From the NCBI GenBank assembly GCA_949752745.1, contig OX457029.1, positions 9,091,511 through 9,155,510 of the forward strand: a stretch of 64,000 bases of DNA, given 5' to 3'. Origin of the DNA: Protula sp. h YS-2021. Lineage: Eukaryota > Annelida > Polychaeta > Sabellida > Serpulidae. The notes beneath the pieces are model-generated. The model saw only the letters and a list, made by a program, of their open reading frames with translations, was not told the DNA's origin and ran no database searches. How positions within the stretch are numbered: the stretch's first letter is position 1; each line of letters opens with the position of its first letter. The position numbers and the translations under genes were made by a program. Positions 1 to 12,300 of the stretch are shown one piece after another.

Positions 1-360
1 CTAACTGTCATAACTTGAAACTTTAGCTGGTGATATCACCACATAAACAATACTGTTTCAATAAACAATAGTGTTTCAGGAACATCTTTATGCTGGTAGC
101 TTTATTTATTGCCTACTAAAAATTAAAAGCAGTGAAGTCAGGAATTAAGTGGGCTTAGCAAGCTGGTTTTAAAAAAACTGAACAGTCGTAAGGAACTGGT
201 GTGCCAGGATCCCTTAGACTGGGTTAAGCAGCAGAAAATAAATCAAGAAAAAAGTAGCTAAAACCGAAAACTATCAAGATAAAATGCCTACAGCAAAAAG
301 GCATAAGAACAAAATGGAAGGACACGGTCTACAGAGAAGAACATCAGTTAAAAACAAGGC

Positions 361-376
361 TTAGGGTTAGGGTTAG
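361..376 (+). repeat. Short telomere-type TTAGGG patch
   Basis: Two perfect TTAGGG units are followed by TTAGAG. This matches the common metazoan telomere repeat and is too short to be a telomere. It is probably a trace of end-joining repair or chance. Confidence 0.5.
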
Positions 377-394
377 AGTCACAGGTTGAAAACT

Positions 395-545
395 CGTGGT
401 TTTGACCCCGACTTTTCAACATAAACCACGACTTGCAAACTGATCTCCGACTTTTCCACCGCAACTGTTCAACTTAAACCACAACCTTTCAACCTGAAGC
501 CCGACTTTTTAACCGACCAAACCACCACTTTTCAACCTGATTTTT
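395..545. repeat. Degenerate minisatellite of about 20 bp
   Basis: The words CGACTTTT, TTCAAC and AAACCAC recur seven or more times in varied order. No reading frame crosses it cleanly. It is non-coding tandem sequence. Confidence 0.5.
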
Positions 546-1290
546 ATAATTAAAATAACTTTTTGAAAAATTTAAGCACTAATATTTCATGTGTATAATT
601 ATCTTTTAGATCACTTTTGTCGATCTAGTCCTCGAAAATAAGGGCCATATTTCGTATCAAGTTCCGACATTGCCGTTTTGTATGAGTAGATTGTTTTGAT
701 TTTCGGTTTAATCATAAGTGTGTCGCAAACTCGGGGCTTTTTGTTTTACATGTTTTTGAATGTTTATCACGCCGCTTACCAAAAAAGTTCAGTATGCAGA
801 TAGATGTTGAAGTGTCGACATGTGTGTGAATTGTGATCTAAAAATGTCGGATATATATTTAAGTTTTAAGGATAAATAAGGACCAAAAGTTTTCCACGTT
901 GAGTGGAGTTGACTTGAAACCTTGAGAGAATTAACCAATAAACGTGTGCTCATCAGTGAGGCTTTTTCTCTGTTCGAGTATCCGACCAACGGGTCTAAGG
1001 CCACTATAGTGGAAAAGTTTGCCTCCACGTCTATCAGCATACCCAAATCGTCTGGACCTCCAGTGCAGTACACCCGGGTGAACTTTATGACTATTATGGA
1101 TATTATTTTATCATGCGCGAACAATTCTTTTAAAATCGAGGCCATTGGTGTAATGGAAGGCGAGTGCGCAGAGTCAATGGTGATCTATTTCGCTAACTGT
1201 TAAACGAGCGTATGATTACCCTGTCCCCCAGAGTAAAGGGAAAAGGGCTTTGAATATCAAGTTGGAGTGACCGAAAAGGCCGTATCAGCT
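546..1290. other. Unassigned stretch upstream of BEL/Pao gag relic
   Basis: Open frames of 93 codons (+, 922-1203) and 118 codons (-, 789-1145) overlap on opposite strands. Neither resembles a family I know. The plus frame could be a leader or early part of the BEL/Pao element whose gag follows, but nothing shows this. I do not call a gene. Confidence 0.3.
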
Positions 1291-1293
1291 GGA

Positions 1294-1713
1294 GTCAACC
1301 GATGGCGACGCAAAGCCGACGAACTAGAGTGCATGATAATTAGCTGTGAAAACACAACGGAAATCAATTAAGCTTGGGATGTTCTGCAAGCCTGCATCAA
1401 AGTGTGTAAAGACAAAATTGATGACCCGCATAGCCTGCAACCCAATACATGGACGAATATAAAAGGGATGCTAGATCGGCACCGTGACATCGGAAATTAG
1501 GTAGTCAACCGATGGCGACGCAAAGCCGACGAACTAGAGTGCATGATAATTAGCTGTGAAAACACAACGGAAATCAGTTAAGCTTGGGATGTTCTGCAAG
1601 CCTGCATCAAAGTGTGTAAAGACAAAATTGATGACCCGCATAGCCTGCAACCCAATACATGGACGAATATAGAAGGAATGCTAGATCGGCACCGTGACAT
1701 CGAAATTAGGTAG
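1294..1713 (+). repeat. 210-bp tandem duplication in decayed gag-like coding sequence
   Basis: Two nearly identical copies (1294-1503 and 1504-1713) differ at only a few bases. The 210-bp period keeps frame. In the frame GTC-AAC-CGA each copy reads about 24 plausible residues, an in-frame TAA, then about 40 more. Both copies carry the same TAA, so that stop predates the duplication. The composition is protein-like and gag follows 30 bp downstream, so this is probably the 5' part of the same BEL/Pao gag. Confidence 0.65.
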
Positions 1714-1742
1714 CCACAAAGCTAACAGATCTTGCGTGTGAA

Positions 1743-2875
1743 ATGGGTTCCCGTAGTTCAAGGCGTTCGTCAGCACTCTCAAGGAAGTCTTCAGTGATAG
1801 AAATGAAAGCTGCTGTTCGTGCGGCTGAAATTTCTGCACAACTCAGATATCGCAAATTGGAGCACAAATTAGAAGAACAAAGGTTGAAAATCAATCAAGA
1901 ACTGGAGGAGAGACAACTGAAGCTAACACAACGGCAGGGACAATTAACACTTGAAAGGGACCTGGTCGTTGCCAACGCCAACCTACAGACTTACCGAAAA
2001 AGGAGCAATCCAACCCATAGTAACATCGAAGAAACTCTTCGTTCGCTACCTGTAGACACTACGGTTGTTGAGCGATTCATTGAACAGCATGCATGTGAAG
2101 AAGATTTGGTGAGGCAGGAAACTCAAAACGTAGCGCTTCTTGAAGCAAAAACCTTCCTGCTGCCTGATGGTAACCCTGTGACCAACGTTCCAGGCACACA
2201 GTCACGGGGTCCGGCACCGGAAATGTCACGCAACGCTAAAGCTGTCAGAGAGTTCTGATCGATATAACAGAAGACCAGATGCATCTATGCCTTTCATCTC
2301 TGCTGCGACATTTACAGGGAGAATGCCATATCAGGTTACAACCGATAATTGACCATATGAACCTGGGCATGAACAGAACAGCGATATAAGTGAGCTCGTC
2401 AGAGCGATTGTCACAGCGAGAATACCTTCAGCAGAACCTAACATATTCACTGGTAATCCCCTATAGTACAGCGTGCGGAAGCGATCGTTCAAAATTCTTA
2501 TTGAACAGAAGAATATCGCTCGAGCAGAGAAACTGTATTATCTTCAACGTTATGTGGCTAGTGAAGCCAAGCAGTGTATCCACGGTTTTCTCCTGGAGGG
2601 CTTAGACATGGCGTATACGGAAGCAAAGGATCGGTTGGATGCGAGATTTGGCCATCCGTTTAACATCGCGACAGCTTTCAGAATGAAGCTCCTTGAACGG
2701 CCAAAGGTTTCAAACAAGGAAGGCTCCGTGTTGCAAAGGCTTTCTGATTTTTTGAAGCAGTGCCAAGAGGCAAAGACAAGCAACCTGAATCTGTGTATCC
2801 TAGACAATGCCCGAGAGAACCAGATTATGCTCAGGAAAAATCCTGACGCTCTGGTCTTTCGACGGTGAGTAGTGC
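1743..2875 (+). pseudogene. BEL/Pao retrotransposon gag (DUF1759-like) relic
   Basis: Gag forms the particle core of LTR retrotransposons. The first 171 codons hold an SRSSRRSSALSRKSS start and a charged coiled coil (EHKLEEQRLKINQELEERQL), typical of BEL/Pao gag. After a broken stretch (2258-2470), a second frame reads IPSAEPNIFTGNPL, a TAG near 2466, then the DUF1759-type core with ILIEQKNIARAEKLYYLQRY, AKDRLDARFGHPFNIA and LSDFLKQCQEA. The motif order is right for the family, and the frame breaks show it is dead. No LTR, protease or pol follows, so this is an isolated 5' fragment. The BEL pol piece at 32.5-34.3 kb is on the other strand and need not be from the same copy. Confidence 0.8.
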
Positions 2876-2940
2876 AAGACCAGAACTAGTTCAGAGGCAT
2901 CTATCCGTCATTTAAGCAATTTTCCGACTTCATCGAGAAA

Positions 2941-3590
2941 GAGGCCAAGATAGCTTGAACTTGAATTTAATATATTTTTACATTTTATACAGTTTCAAAG
3001 TTTAAATTTTTTAGACATTTCAGACTAATATTTCTTTCACAGACTATGGAGAAAATAATCTAAAAAGTTGTAAAAAGTACTTACTAAAGCTGCAAAATAT
3101 TGTAAATAGTAACAAAATACATTTATGTAATTTTACTTCACTTTTTGCCAATCATTCATAAAGCTTGTACCTATGTTTAAAAAACAAAGCTTTTATAAGA
3201 TATTCTCTGAACCTAAATTGGGACTCAATTCTACAGATCAAAACGCACATGGTAAGGTGTATATATACATATGTGCAATGCTTATTTCAGTACGTAATAC
3301 TGATGTAGTGAGCCCTGGACTTAAGGTTGAACCTATGTTTCGAAACAAGATAAAAAACTATAATTTCTTAATACAACCACTATAATTATTTGAAACAGAA
3401 ATTGACAGGCACTTAAAGTATATCAAACCTTCCACAGTGACAGAGCTGGTAAGATATTATCAACTTAATATATACTCGGCATACTTCAATTAATACATAT
3501 AAATGTTTGCTTTAGCTTCGTTTATCATAAAGATTACTTGGAATTCGAAATATTTCTAAAAAGACAGCAAGCAGAGTGTCACATCTTCGG
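2941..3590. other. AT-rich non-coding
   Basis: I see no coding pattern, RNA gene or clear repeat here. The 70-codon frame at 3173 lacks any recognisable motif. Confidence 0.4.
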
Positions 3591-3639
3591 CATATATTAC
3601 TCTTTTCCTCTCAGGATTTGCCTAACGGAGGTTTGACTT

Positions 3640-4690
3640 TGAGAAATTTCAAAGAAATATATTTGTGGACAGTTTGTCCCAATCGCCGCAAAAGATATCC
3701 AAAAATGATGTGGAATTGACAGAAAACCATAATTTTCACTATTTTGACTAAATTTGAAGGGGATACTTGTACCCCAAGGGGTATCCATCTTGTGAGGCCA
3801 AAGGCTTCTGACAGTTTTCAAAATTCCTGACTAGTCATTTACGAACCAATTGTCCAGAAAACCGTTAGAAATGATGAGGACTGTCACATTGTAAAACAAT
3901 AAATGTCCAAGTTCCACTTGATATCTCAGGAATAGGTGCCATGCTTGGTGGGGGGGGGGGGGGCTTGCACTTCCTTTCCAAAATGCCCAGAAATGATGTG
4001 GAATCGATATAAAAGCATAATTTTCAATGTTTTTACTATATTTGAAGTGGCTACTTGTACTCGGGACTGGCCATTATGAACCAATTGTCCAGAAAACGAT
4101 TAGAAATGATGGGGACCGTCACATTGTAAAGTAATAACATACCAAAGTTCCACTCGATACTTCAAAAATAGGTGCCATGCCCAGGGGTCTTGGAAACATT
4201 TTGATGAAATTTTCTTTTCAAACATTTTGGCTCCCATTCTCCCCAAAACGCCCAAAAATGATGTGGAATCCATATAAAAGCATACTTTCCAATATTTTGA
4301 CTAAATTTGAAGTTGCTACTTGTACTCCATGTCGAAGGGTCAATTGTCTCTGACGGTTTTCTATATAGTTTGTGACTGGCCATTTAAGAACCAATTGTCC
4401 GCAAAATCATTAGAAATGATGGAGACTGTCACATCGTAAAGCAATACCATGTCATAGTTCCACTTGATAGCTTAGAAATAGATGCCATGCTTAGGGGGCT
4501 TGGATTTACGAAAATTTCGACGAAATTTTCTTTTGGAACATTTTAGCCCCTTTCACCCCAAAATGCCTAGAAATGATGTGGAATCGATATAAAAGCATAG
4601 TTTTTAATCATTTGACTAATTTGAAGTGGCTACTTGTATTCTAAATGGTATCCATGTCGAAGGGTCAATTGTCTCTGAGAGTTTTTTTCC
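3640..4690. repeat. Four-copy satellite, unit about 265-310 bp
   Basis: The block CCAATTGTCC...TTAGAAATGATG...GACTGTCACAT recurs at about 3844, 4080 and 4390. The block AAATGATGTGGAATCGATATAAAAGCAT recurs near 3700, 3990, 4255 and 4563. Units are diverged and two carry a poly-G tract at the same relative place. The small minus-strand frames at 3597-3821 and 4162-4383 are homologous to each other only because they lie in the same unit. Confidence 0.75.
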
Positions 4691-4721
4691 AAAAAGGGTT
4701 AGGGTATAGACTTGATTTCGC

Positions 4722-4750
4722 AAAATCTGTTCAAGACTTGAACAGATTTT
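4722..4750. repeat. Perfect inverted repeat, 13-bp arms, 3-nt loop
   Basis: AAAATCTGTTCAA is followed by GAC and the exact complement TTGAACAGATTTT. It can form a hairpin in DNA or RNA. No gene is nearby, so it is not an obvious terminator. Confidence 0.6.
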
Positions 4751-5149
4751 CAAGAATAAGGGGGGGGGGGGGGCAAGGGGTGAAAAATGTGCTATTTTCT
4801 TTATTTACGGCGATCGATTTTTCTTGTCTGAAAGGTATTTTATTTTCAACTTTTCAAAATTTTTACCATTTTGAGCGACCATTTTACCCACCTCACTTTT
4901 TTTAACCTATTTTGTAAAAACATAGAAAATCCATTTCAAGCTGTTAGGAATCGATTGGAACAATAAAAACATTATTGAACTTTTTCAGACGACGGACTTG
5001 TAGACTTTTAGAAGTTTTTAGGACTTGTCAAATTTTTGTCAAAATTGGTGAAATTGACAAAAAATGGTCAAGAACGTATTTTTAGTGTTTTAAATACTTA
5101 TTAAACACAAAAAGTCATAACCCAATTTGAAAAAAAACTTGCTCTAAAA

Positions 5150-5395
5150 GCCCACTTTCCAAACTATATTGCAAAACGCTATTTTCGAAACGCTATTTTC
5201 AAACCCACACTTTCAAAACTCTAAATTCAAAGCCCTATTTCCAAAACCCTATTTCTAGCATTCCATTCCAAAACCCTTTTCTTGAAAATCCCAAGATGCA
5301 AAATCGTACTTTCAAAACCCACTTTTAAAACCCTAAATTAAAAACCTTAATTCCAAAACACGTTTTCCAAAATCTCATTTGTAAACCTATCGTGA
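5150..5395. repeat. Degenerate tandem CAAAACCCTATTTC-type repeat
   Basis: About ten variants of the word CAAAACCCTATTTTC or CAAAACCCTAAATT occur at 12-25 bp spacing. This is an old, diverged minisatellite. Confidence 0.55.
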
Positions 5396-5399
5396 TCGG

Positions 5400-6715
5400 T
5401 TAAATTGTTTTTTACTTGCATTATTCCGTTACATCGCTTTTCGTTTGACATAAAGTTGCTATCAAGTTAATAAAACATTGTGGGCTGTAGGTGGAAAAAG
5501 TTCTTTGCATTTGAAAACACAAGGTAGCGGAGACTGTCATTCGTTCACTTTAAACAAATTTCTCAGTCCAGAAAGGACCCCAAAAGTTTACGTTTTTTGA
5601 CCATATCTTTAAAATTTCTTAATGGATTTTCGCGATTTTTAAAGCGTTGTAAAGCTCTAATAAACCGTTCTGAAAAAAGGACTGAAGAGTGTTGATATGT
5701 TGTAAATTGAAAAATATATATTCAGTGGTTTGGTTGTCTAATAGAAAGAGAATAATATAATGTCGTAGAGTTATGATTTTCTGGTGCCATGAAATCGAAT
5801 GCCATGCATATCAAATATATAAAATTATTGTGGTATCACTGTGACATCACACGAACCTCATGTTGATGTCAAATTGTGAGATCACAGGAAACTAATTTTG
5901 TCACTTTAAAATGAGCCTACTGTGTGATTTTAGTGCGACACAACCTTGGCGTGTGCACGTAATTCAGTGGACAGTTAATAATCACAACCAAATTTAGCTG
6001 ATCTGTATATTCGGATTTTACCTGAATTAAATCATTTTTTCGTTAAGTCTCAAACAGTTGTCGCGTCCGGATATAAAGACCAAAAACCAAAACAACAGTA
6101 GTAACTTACATCGGACCTGACATGCCCACATACTCGCTCCGGCCATGCCCAAATACTAGGGCCGGGCATGCCCAAATCACCAATAAAAAACACCGAAACC
6201 GCCAAAGGAAATAACTCAGTGCTAAATATGGTTACAAAATACTTACTCTACATTTTAACAAATGAATTTGTTATCAAAAGCCACTCATTTTTTCACCACT
6301 TTTTTCTTTTGTATTTCATTTATTGCTATCTTTAAAGTTGCTGTGATTGTTTTCGCTGTGTGGGCACTGGTTATCAAGATTTAAATATGTAATATCCAAA
6401 TTCATGTCAACATAACATAACAGCGTGTATTACACATCAGTGATGCTCTTGTAATCTCTGAAACTGAAAACCGAATTTCAATCAATCCCAAATAAAATAA
6501 ATTATCTCAACGTGCTATTTTAAATACCTACATCTTGAAATACAAATAAAACTACTTCTATTTTGATTACAGTGCTAAAAGTAAAATATTTATCAGAACA
6601 CAAGACACTTCTTACAAAAATAACATATACTTTTATCATTATTTTCACAAAGGTTGAAAGTTGAACGTCTAATAGGATAGTGCAGCCGGATATTTATTCA
6701 ATTGACAAACAAACA
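5400..6715. other. AT-rich non-coding, with a CATGCCC cluster
   Basis: I see no gene. At about 6118-6175 the word CATGCCCAMAT occurs three times, once within GGGCATGCCC, which fits the p53-family half-site RRRCWWGYYY. Spacing is irregular and no start codon or promoter lies close by. Confidence 0.35.
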
Positions 6716-6716
6716 A

Positions 6717-6933
<217 letters not shown>

Positions 6934-7439
6934 TGGATATATGAATGCGAAATATTATAACATTTTGGAAACGGTCTGTTTTTCCTTCTTGATAAATTTT
7001 TGTGCACTACAGTGTAGACTCAAACTTGTTGTCTTGTCAAACTTGTGTGTTGTCTTACAATATTAATTATTGACGTTCTCAAAGACATCACTTTGATATC
7101 ATACAAGGGCATCAAGATATCAAAGAACAACATCAGCTTTTCATCAAAAAGACTGCATTATGATCGGATATCGAGTGACAACAAGAGCGCATCATCAGTT
7201 AATAATGTTCCCGTGTGAAGACAATGATGATTACGTAAAGGTCAATCATACGAGCATCTCTCAAATACTCATAGTTATATTCATAATGCCCTGCAAAACA
7301 TGTATATAGAAATGTAAAATGCAATAACTTTGTAACGGATTCTCAGCTGAGCACATCATACTGTTTTAAATAGCAATACTCGGTTAAATTAGCTTGCATT
7401 GCGCCTTTACTGTACATCGAATGTATGACTCAGCTTTTG
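6934..7439. other. AT-rich non-coding
   Basis: I see no coding frame or structured repeat between the microsatellite and the next minisatellite. Confidence 0.35.
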
Positions 7440-7655
7440 AGTCTTTTGATTGGCGACAAGAATCATGTGAATTGTTTTACGAATCATATGTTTGGCTAAT
7501 GAAATCATGTGATTTGTATAAATAAATCATGTAATTTGCAATAAGAATCATGTAATTGGTACAAAAATCACGTGATTAGTTATAAGAACAATGTGATTGA
7601 TTATCAGAGTCACTTGATTGATTATACAAATCATGTTATTAAGTTAAAATCATAT
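7440..7655. repeat. Minisatellite with near-palindromic core AATCATGTGATT
   Basis: About eight units of 27-32 bp share AATCATGTGATT (variants AATCACGTGATT, AATCATGTAATT, TCACTTGATT). The core is nearly self-complementary. The array ends just downstream of the stop codon of the minus-strand gene at 7667. Confidence 0.6.
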
Positions 7656-7666
7656 GGTCTTTTGAG

Positions 7667-9208
7667 TTAATCCAGTTTGTGACTAGGGATGACAGAGGGT
7701 CCATTGCCTTCTGTGTTGTACACACTTCTCACTGGCTCAATGCTGCCATTTGGATTTTTCCGAGCTATGATTGCCAATGTACTCCTACGCCCGTGCCATC
7801 CTGGGGCAGGAGATCCCAGATCAAAAAGTAGTTGTGCAGCCTCGAATGACAGCCGATCCGTGAAGGTATCGCCTGCATTGTAAAAATCCATTATAAAATA
7901 TCAAACGTCAAGTCACAGTCCTTTCTAAATATTAAAGATATCATTACATATAGAAATTTGTCAGTTGATCTTTAACATAGGGATTTCTAGTAGGCAATAC
8001 AGACGTTCAGTAAATTAGTTGGCATAGACCGCTTATGGTCGGCGTAGTCATGTGAGTTCTTTGTGGTTTGTATATTTTATTAATTTAAGGGCGGATCATA
8101 TGTAATATAGACAATACGTGAAAGAAGTTATAGAATGTTTTGTTTATGAAAAAAATTGTCCGATCCCATAGGGTTTTCTAAATACCAAGGTTAATAACTA
8201 ATTTTGGCCATTTGTTTTTGTTTGGATAGTTATAGCAATTGAATTGTAATCAAATAAATAAAAAAGGTTTGTTTAATCGGAGTTTGATTTCAGTCTTAGG
8301 AATTTACACATATGACAATAGCAGTTTGACGATATTACCGGAGCTAAGAAGAATTACATGTCCATTTTCGATGTTGTCGATGAAGTTAATAAAATTATCT
8401 GATGCCCACATGTGCCCATGAGTGTCAAAGACACCAGTCACCTGTTATTCAGTCAAGAAATAATAATTAAATAATTATTAAATGACAAAACACCTATTGC
8501 ATTTATGAGACAAAAAATTATCACATCAATCATAAAATTTAAACTTTAGGAAAATTTTTGTAATTTTGAAAATACGTTCCTGAACGATGCAGGAGGTGCG
8601 ATTAAGGTTTGCGACAAATAATCCTCTCCATCCTGCGTTGTAGTCTTGCCCATTGACAACAATATCTGGTCTACGGGGCCCACGATAACCTGGATCGCTA
8701 TACCCATAGCTGTTTATTTCAACAGCGCAGGTAATTTCTAGAATTCAAAGAAAGACAATTTTACAATACTGTGTTAAATTTAACTCGTAATGACACGTCG
8801 AAATTAAGATTACCAATTGAAAAGGCTACAAGCTCTTTGAAAATTACTTTCAAATTTTGTCATTTTAAATTTATATAGGGTGTTGCCAAACCAATATCAA
8901 ATGAAACAAAATGTCAAATGATGTTTACTTGTTTCGTGGATGACATTCCAACCAGCCACACCATCTACTGGGTTTGATCCTCCTCCTCTCGTTTCATACA
9001 ATTCGCAGATGCGATCAATTCTATTATAATTTGCTCCGTTGCAGTTACTCGTTGCTCGGCAACCGCGTGCGCACTGAGTGATTAAATCAGCAGGAAGTTG
9101 TCTAATTACAAAACCTCCATATTTTTTATCTTTCCTGTTAATGTATTGCTTTTTTCGCACATCACTGGCAACTAAAATAGCCATACTTGCAATAATAAGT
9201 AATCTCAT
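7667..9208 (-). CDS. Secreted PAN/Apple + ILEI/FAM3-domain protein, four exons
   Basis: Exons on the minus strand are 9208-8929, 8737-8586, 8441-8339 and 7872-7667, joined at phases 1, 0 and 1. All introns are GT-AG, but donor 2 (GTTCAG) is weak. The product is 246 residues. Exon 1 starts with a signal peptide (MRLLIIASMAILVAS) and a PAN/Apple-like domain with CARGCRATSNCNGANY and RICELYE. Exons 2-4 make an ILEI/FAM3-type domain: VVNGQDYNAGWRGLFVANLN, VFDTHG, HVILLSS, AAQLLFDLGS and GRRSTLAIIARKNPNG. The intron 2 join gives the length expected before VFDTHG. FAM3/ILEI domains occur in secreted cytokine-like proteins; PAN domains bind protein or sugar. The role is probably extracellular recognition, by inference. 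I chose Met at 9208 because it begins the signal peptide; an upstream in-frame Met at 9304 would spoil it. Confidence 0.8.
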
Positions 9209-9304
9209 TCTTACTGTTTCGTCCTGATAGATGAGACAATCAGTTGTGAATTTTCTACCTAAAACATAAAATCTATTAAACATATTATTTCGTAAACGAA
9301 ACAA

Positions 9305-12300
9305 TTAAATCAATGGGATTTAATTTTAATTTTAATTATTAAAAGGAGAGAGTAGCAGAACAAAAAAGAATTTATATGTAACGAGGTTACAAGAGTAGAA
9401 ACCGCTGATGTGATAAGAGTGTAAATGCGTGACAAAATCCTATAACATTCAAAGGGTGTATAAGGGTAAAATTACTTTTATGCAAAGATTGTGCAAGCGT
9501 TTACAACTGAGTCAGTATGCATACAAAAATTAATCATAAACATCTCATGTTCCATGCATATAATGTAATCAGAGAGTCTTGATTATTTCGATTTTACCCT
9601 CAATACTTACGCAAAAGGGGCAAAACCTACTCTTAAAGCCTTTTTGCAAGTGCCAAACACATTTATTGATGTAGATAAAATTTCGATCCACTAGAAATCA
9701 AAGAATGAGCTCTATTTAATCAAACTGCGATCCTCGGGGGAAAAATAAAAGGCGCTGAAAAAAGTAGAGAGAGACAAGAAGCAGACGGTTAAGCTAACCC
9801 GACTATTTAATCTTTGAACATATTGAATGCTTTTGCGATGCACGTTAACTGGCGTTTATTGTGAAGTTTGAAGTACACAATCCACTCTACAAGCACGTTA
9901 CGTTCGAGAATTGCTTTGCAAAAGACAAATGCATGGTTAAGAACACTAAATTAACCAAAATGTTTACTGGGAAAATATTCTTATTTCCATTAAATTGAGA
10001 GCTAATAAAAATATCACACACTCAATTAGAACATGCCAGACTGGTCCAAGACAATACCCCCCGAGAGACATTTCTCCCAGCGTGCCCCCTCCAGGTGATA
10101 CCACAAGCCAATATCGGATGCCAGGCATCGAAACAATGAAATATTTAAAAAGCGTCATTGTAGGGCAAAGCAAAAAGAGTTATAGCAACCTGACAGAACC
10201 AATGGACCAGTTGAATGGTTTTTGTGCCATTTGTGTATGGAGTATTTGTAATTCTATAATAATTCTTTGGTAGTGTTAAATGAGCGTTGTATTTAATATG
10301 AAATATTTAACACTGACGTATTCCGTAATTGTTAGCTGTTGTGAAATGGATTCAACCTGCAATAAAATTATTTTCAATGAAATCATCAGCGATAAGGAAA
10401 GAGTTAATGTAGGTTTTTAATAATGTTGACTTAAAGTGACCGTTACATTTTATATCGGTGCCTTAATTTTGACATGAATCCTAACATTTATTCAAACAGA
10501 CTTGTCGTAACCATAATCGTCACCATTTAATGATTTATCAAAATATTTGTGAAGTAAATTCCGTTGTTTCGCTTTAATAGTAATCTTGTTGCAGAGAAAA
10601 GTAACAATAACAGGCCAACATATTGACCTGAATATCAACTAAACATTCGTGTTCTCTAGAAACCTTACCAAAATCCAGATGGTTTTGAAAATCGCAACAA
10701 AATAGGCTTTCAATGAATCATCAAAAAAAATTTCCGTGTGTCATCGCATTGACGCAATCACTGCTAAACAACACAAATTATTGACTTTAATTTTTTCATC
10801 AGACCAACCACGAATTCGATATAAGATCATTTCCGGAAAAAACATTCTCATTGACTTAATAGTTTACCTGCTATATGTAAATACGATTAAAAACCTAATA
10901 ATGGCGAGTCTGGTCTTATTTAATTAAAAGAAAAATCGTTTAAATTATGTTTGCTTAAATTGTTTAGAAGGATTGAAACTCCCTCTGTTTAAACTTTCTT
11001 TGCAGTAAGAATTAGCCGATTTTTGTTAGAACTTGATTTATGTTCGTTGCTATAAAAAGGTCAGTTCAAAATCTAAATTTGTGTCCCGTTTACCAATCTT
11101 TGCCGTCTTTGTTTGTATTTTTAAGTATTCGCGACACTTTCCGGTAAACTTTTTTGGGTTTAGAAAACGTTTTATATTTTTTTGTGCGACCTTAAAAAAT
11201 CAAATAACGTTTTGTTTTAGTTATACATTAAATGCTAGAAAACGTTCTTTTTGGAACGTTTATTGAAGGTTTCAGATAAAACCTTTTCCAAATCAGTTTG
11301 ACGGGGTTTTGACATACAAATTCCGAACCCTTTTACGATCTTTAAATAATAATAAATTATAACGTTTTTTGATAATGTAGTTCATTCAAGCATCCCTACA
11401 ACATGCCAATCTGCAACTAAACATTCGTAGTCACCTGGAATTGAACTGTGCATCCCTAGTATCCTACGCGTCGATCTTACCTCTAAGCCACTGTGCATTC
11501 AATTAACTTCGAATATTATTTAGCTACCAATATCATGTTTCTATGTTATCCGCAACAGTTTACTTTTCCCATTTTCTGATTTGTTTAGTGGCTCTTTTAA
11601 AATTATTTGTCTAATAAATAAATCGTTGTATCCTGCTTTAATAGTGGTTAGTTGCTTAGGTTTAGTTGATTGAAAGAAATTGGAAGTTGATTGAAAAAAA
11701 TCAATTATTGTGATTTAAAAAACACCGTTTTCACATTAAATGCCGAATTTTTATAATAATTATTTAAGATTTGTGCAATTTAAGACGCTGATTTTGATAT
11801 TGTAATATAGTTACTAAAATCAAATGAATTATATATGAAAAGTCCAAATTAGATTTTAAAATTACATAATTAAATTATTATAAGTATCCCAAATTTGGCG
11901 ATTACTTTAAAATGGAATTCAGTACATATGGATAATATTGATTTTGCATTATGATCCAGTATTAAACGTTTTAATTTTGGTCTAATGATAGTTCCCCGAA
12001 AAGGTTCTACAAAAGGCATTTTATTTTGGTATCCGAGAAGACAGAAGTTTTATAAGCGTCAATAAAACGTTTCAACCAAAAGCAAGTCTTAAAATACTGG
12101 GTTATTTCCTTTTCGAAACGCAAAAAATACATACATTTAAGAGCAACGGCTTGCTAAATGTTCGTTCTCTAATTCTTAAACTGCCGACTTAGTTAAGGGA
12201 ATTTATGAGCTTATAATTCACCTGAGGAAAACCGTGAGTCATGATTTATTTATTATATATAATACTTATGTGACAATTTTTGTGCGCATAAATAAAAAGC

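Noticed and set aside
789..1203. Overlapping 118-codon (-) and 93-codon (+) frames
   Set aside because: They lie on opposite strands of the same DNA, neither shows a known domain, and no splice or promoter context supports one.
3640..4690. CRISPR-like array
   Set aside because: Repeats are long, diverged and contiguous without unique spacers, and the sequence is eukaryotic.
6118..6178. p53-family response element
   Set aside because: Only one of three CATGCCC words fits the full half-site and there is no gene nearby.
9964..10273. Pro-rich 92-codon plus frame and Gly-rich minus frame
   Set aside because: They are complementary images of one C-rich patch; there is no homology I can name.
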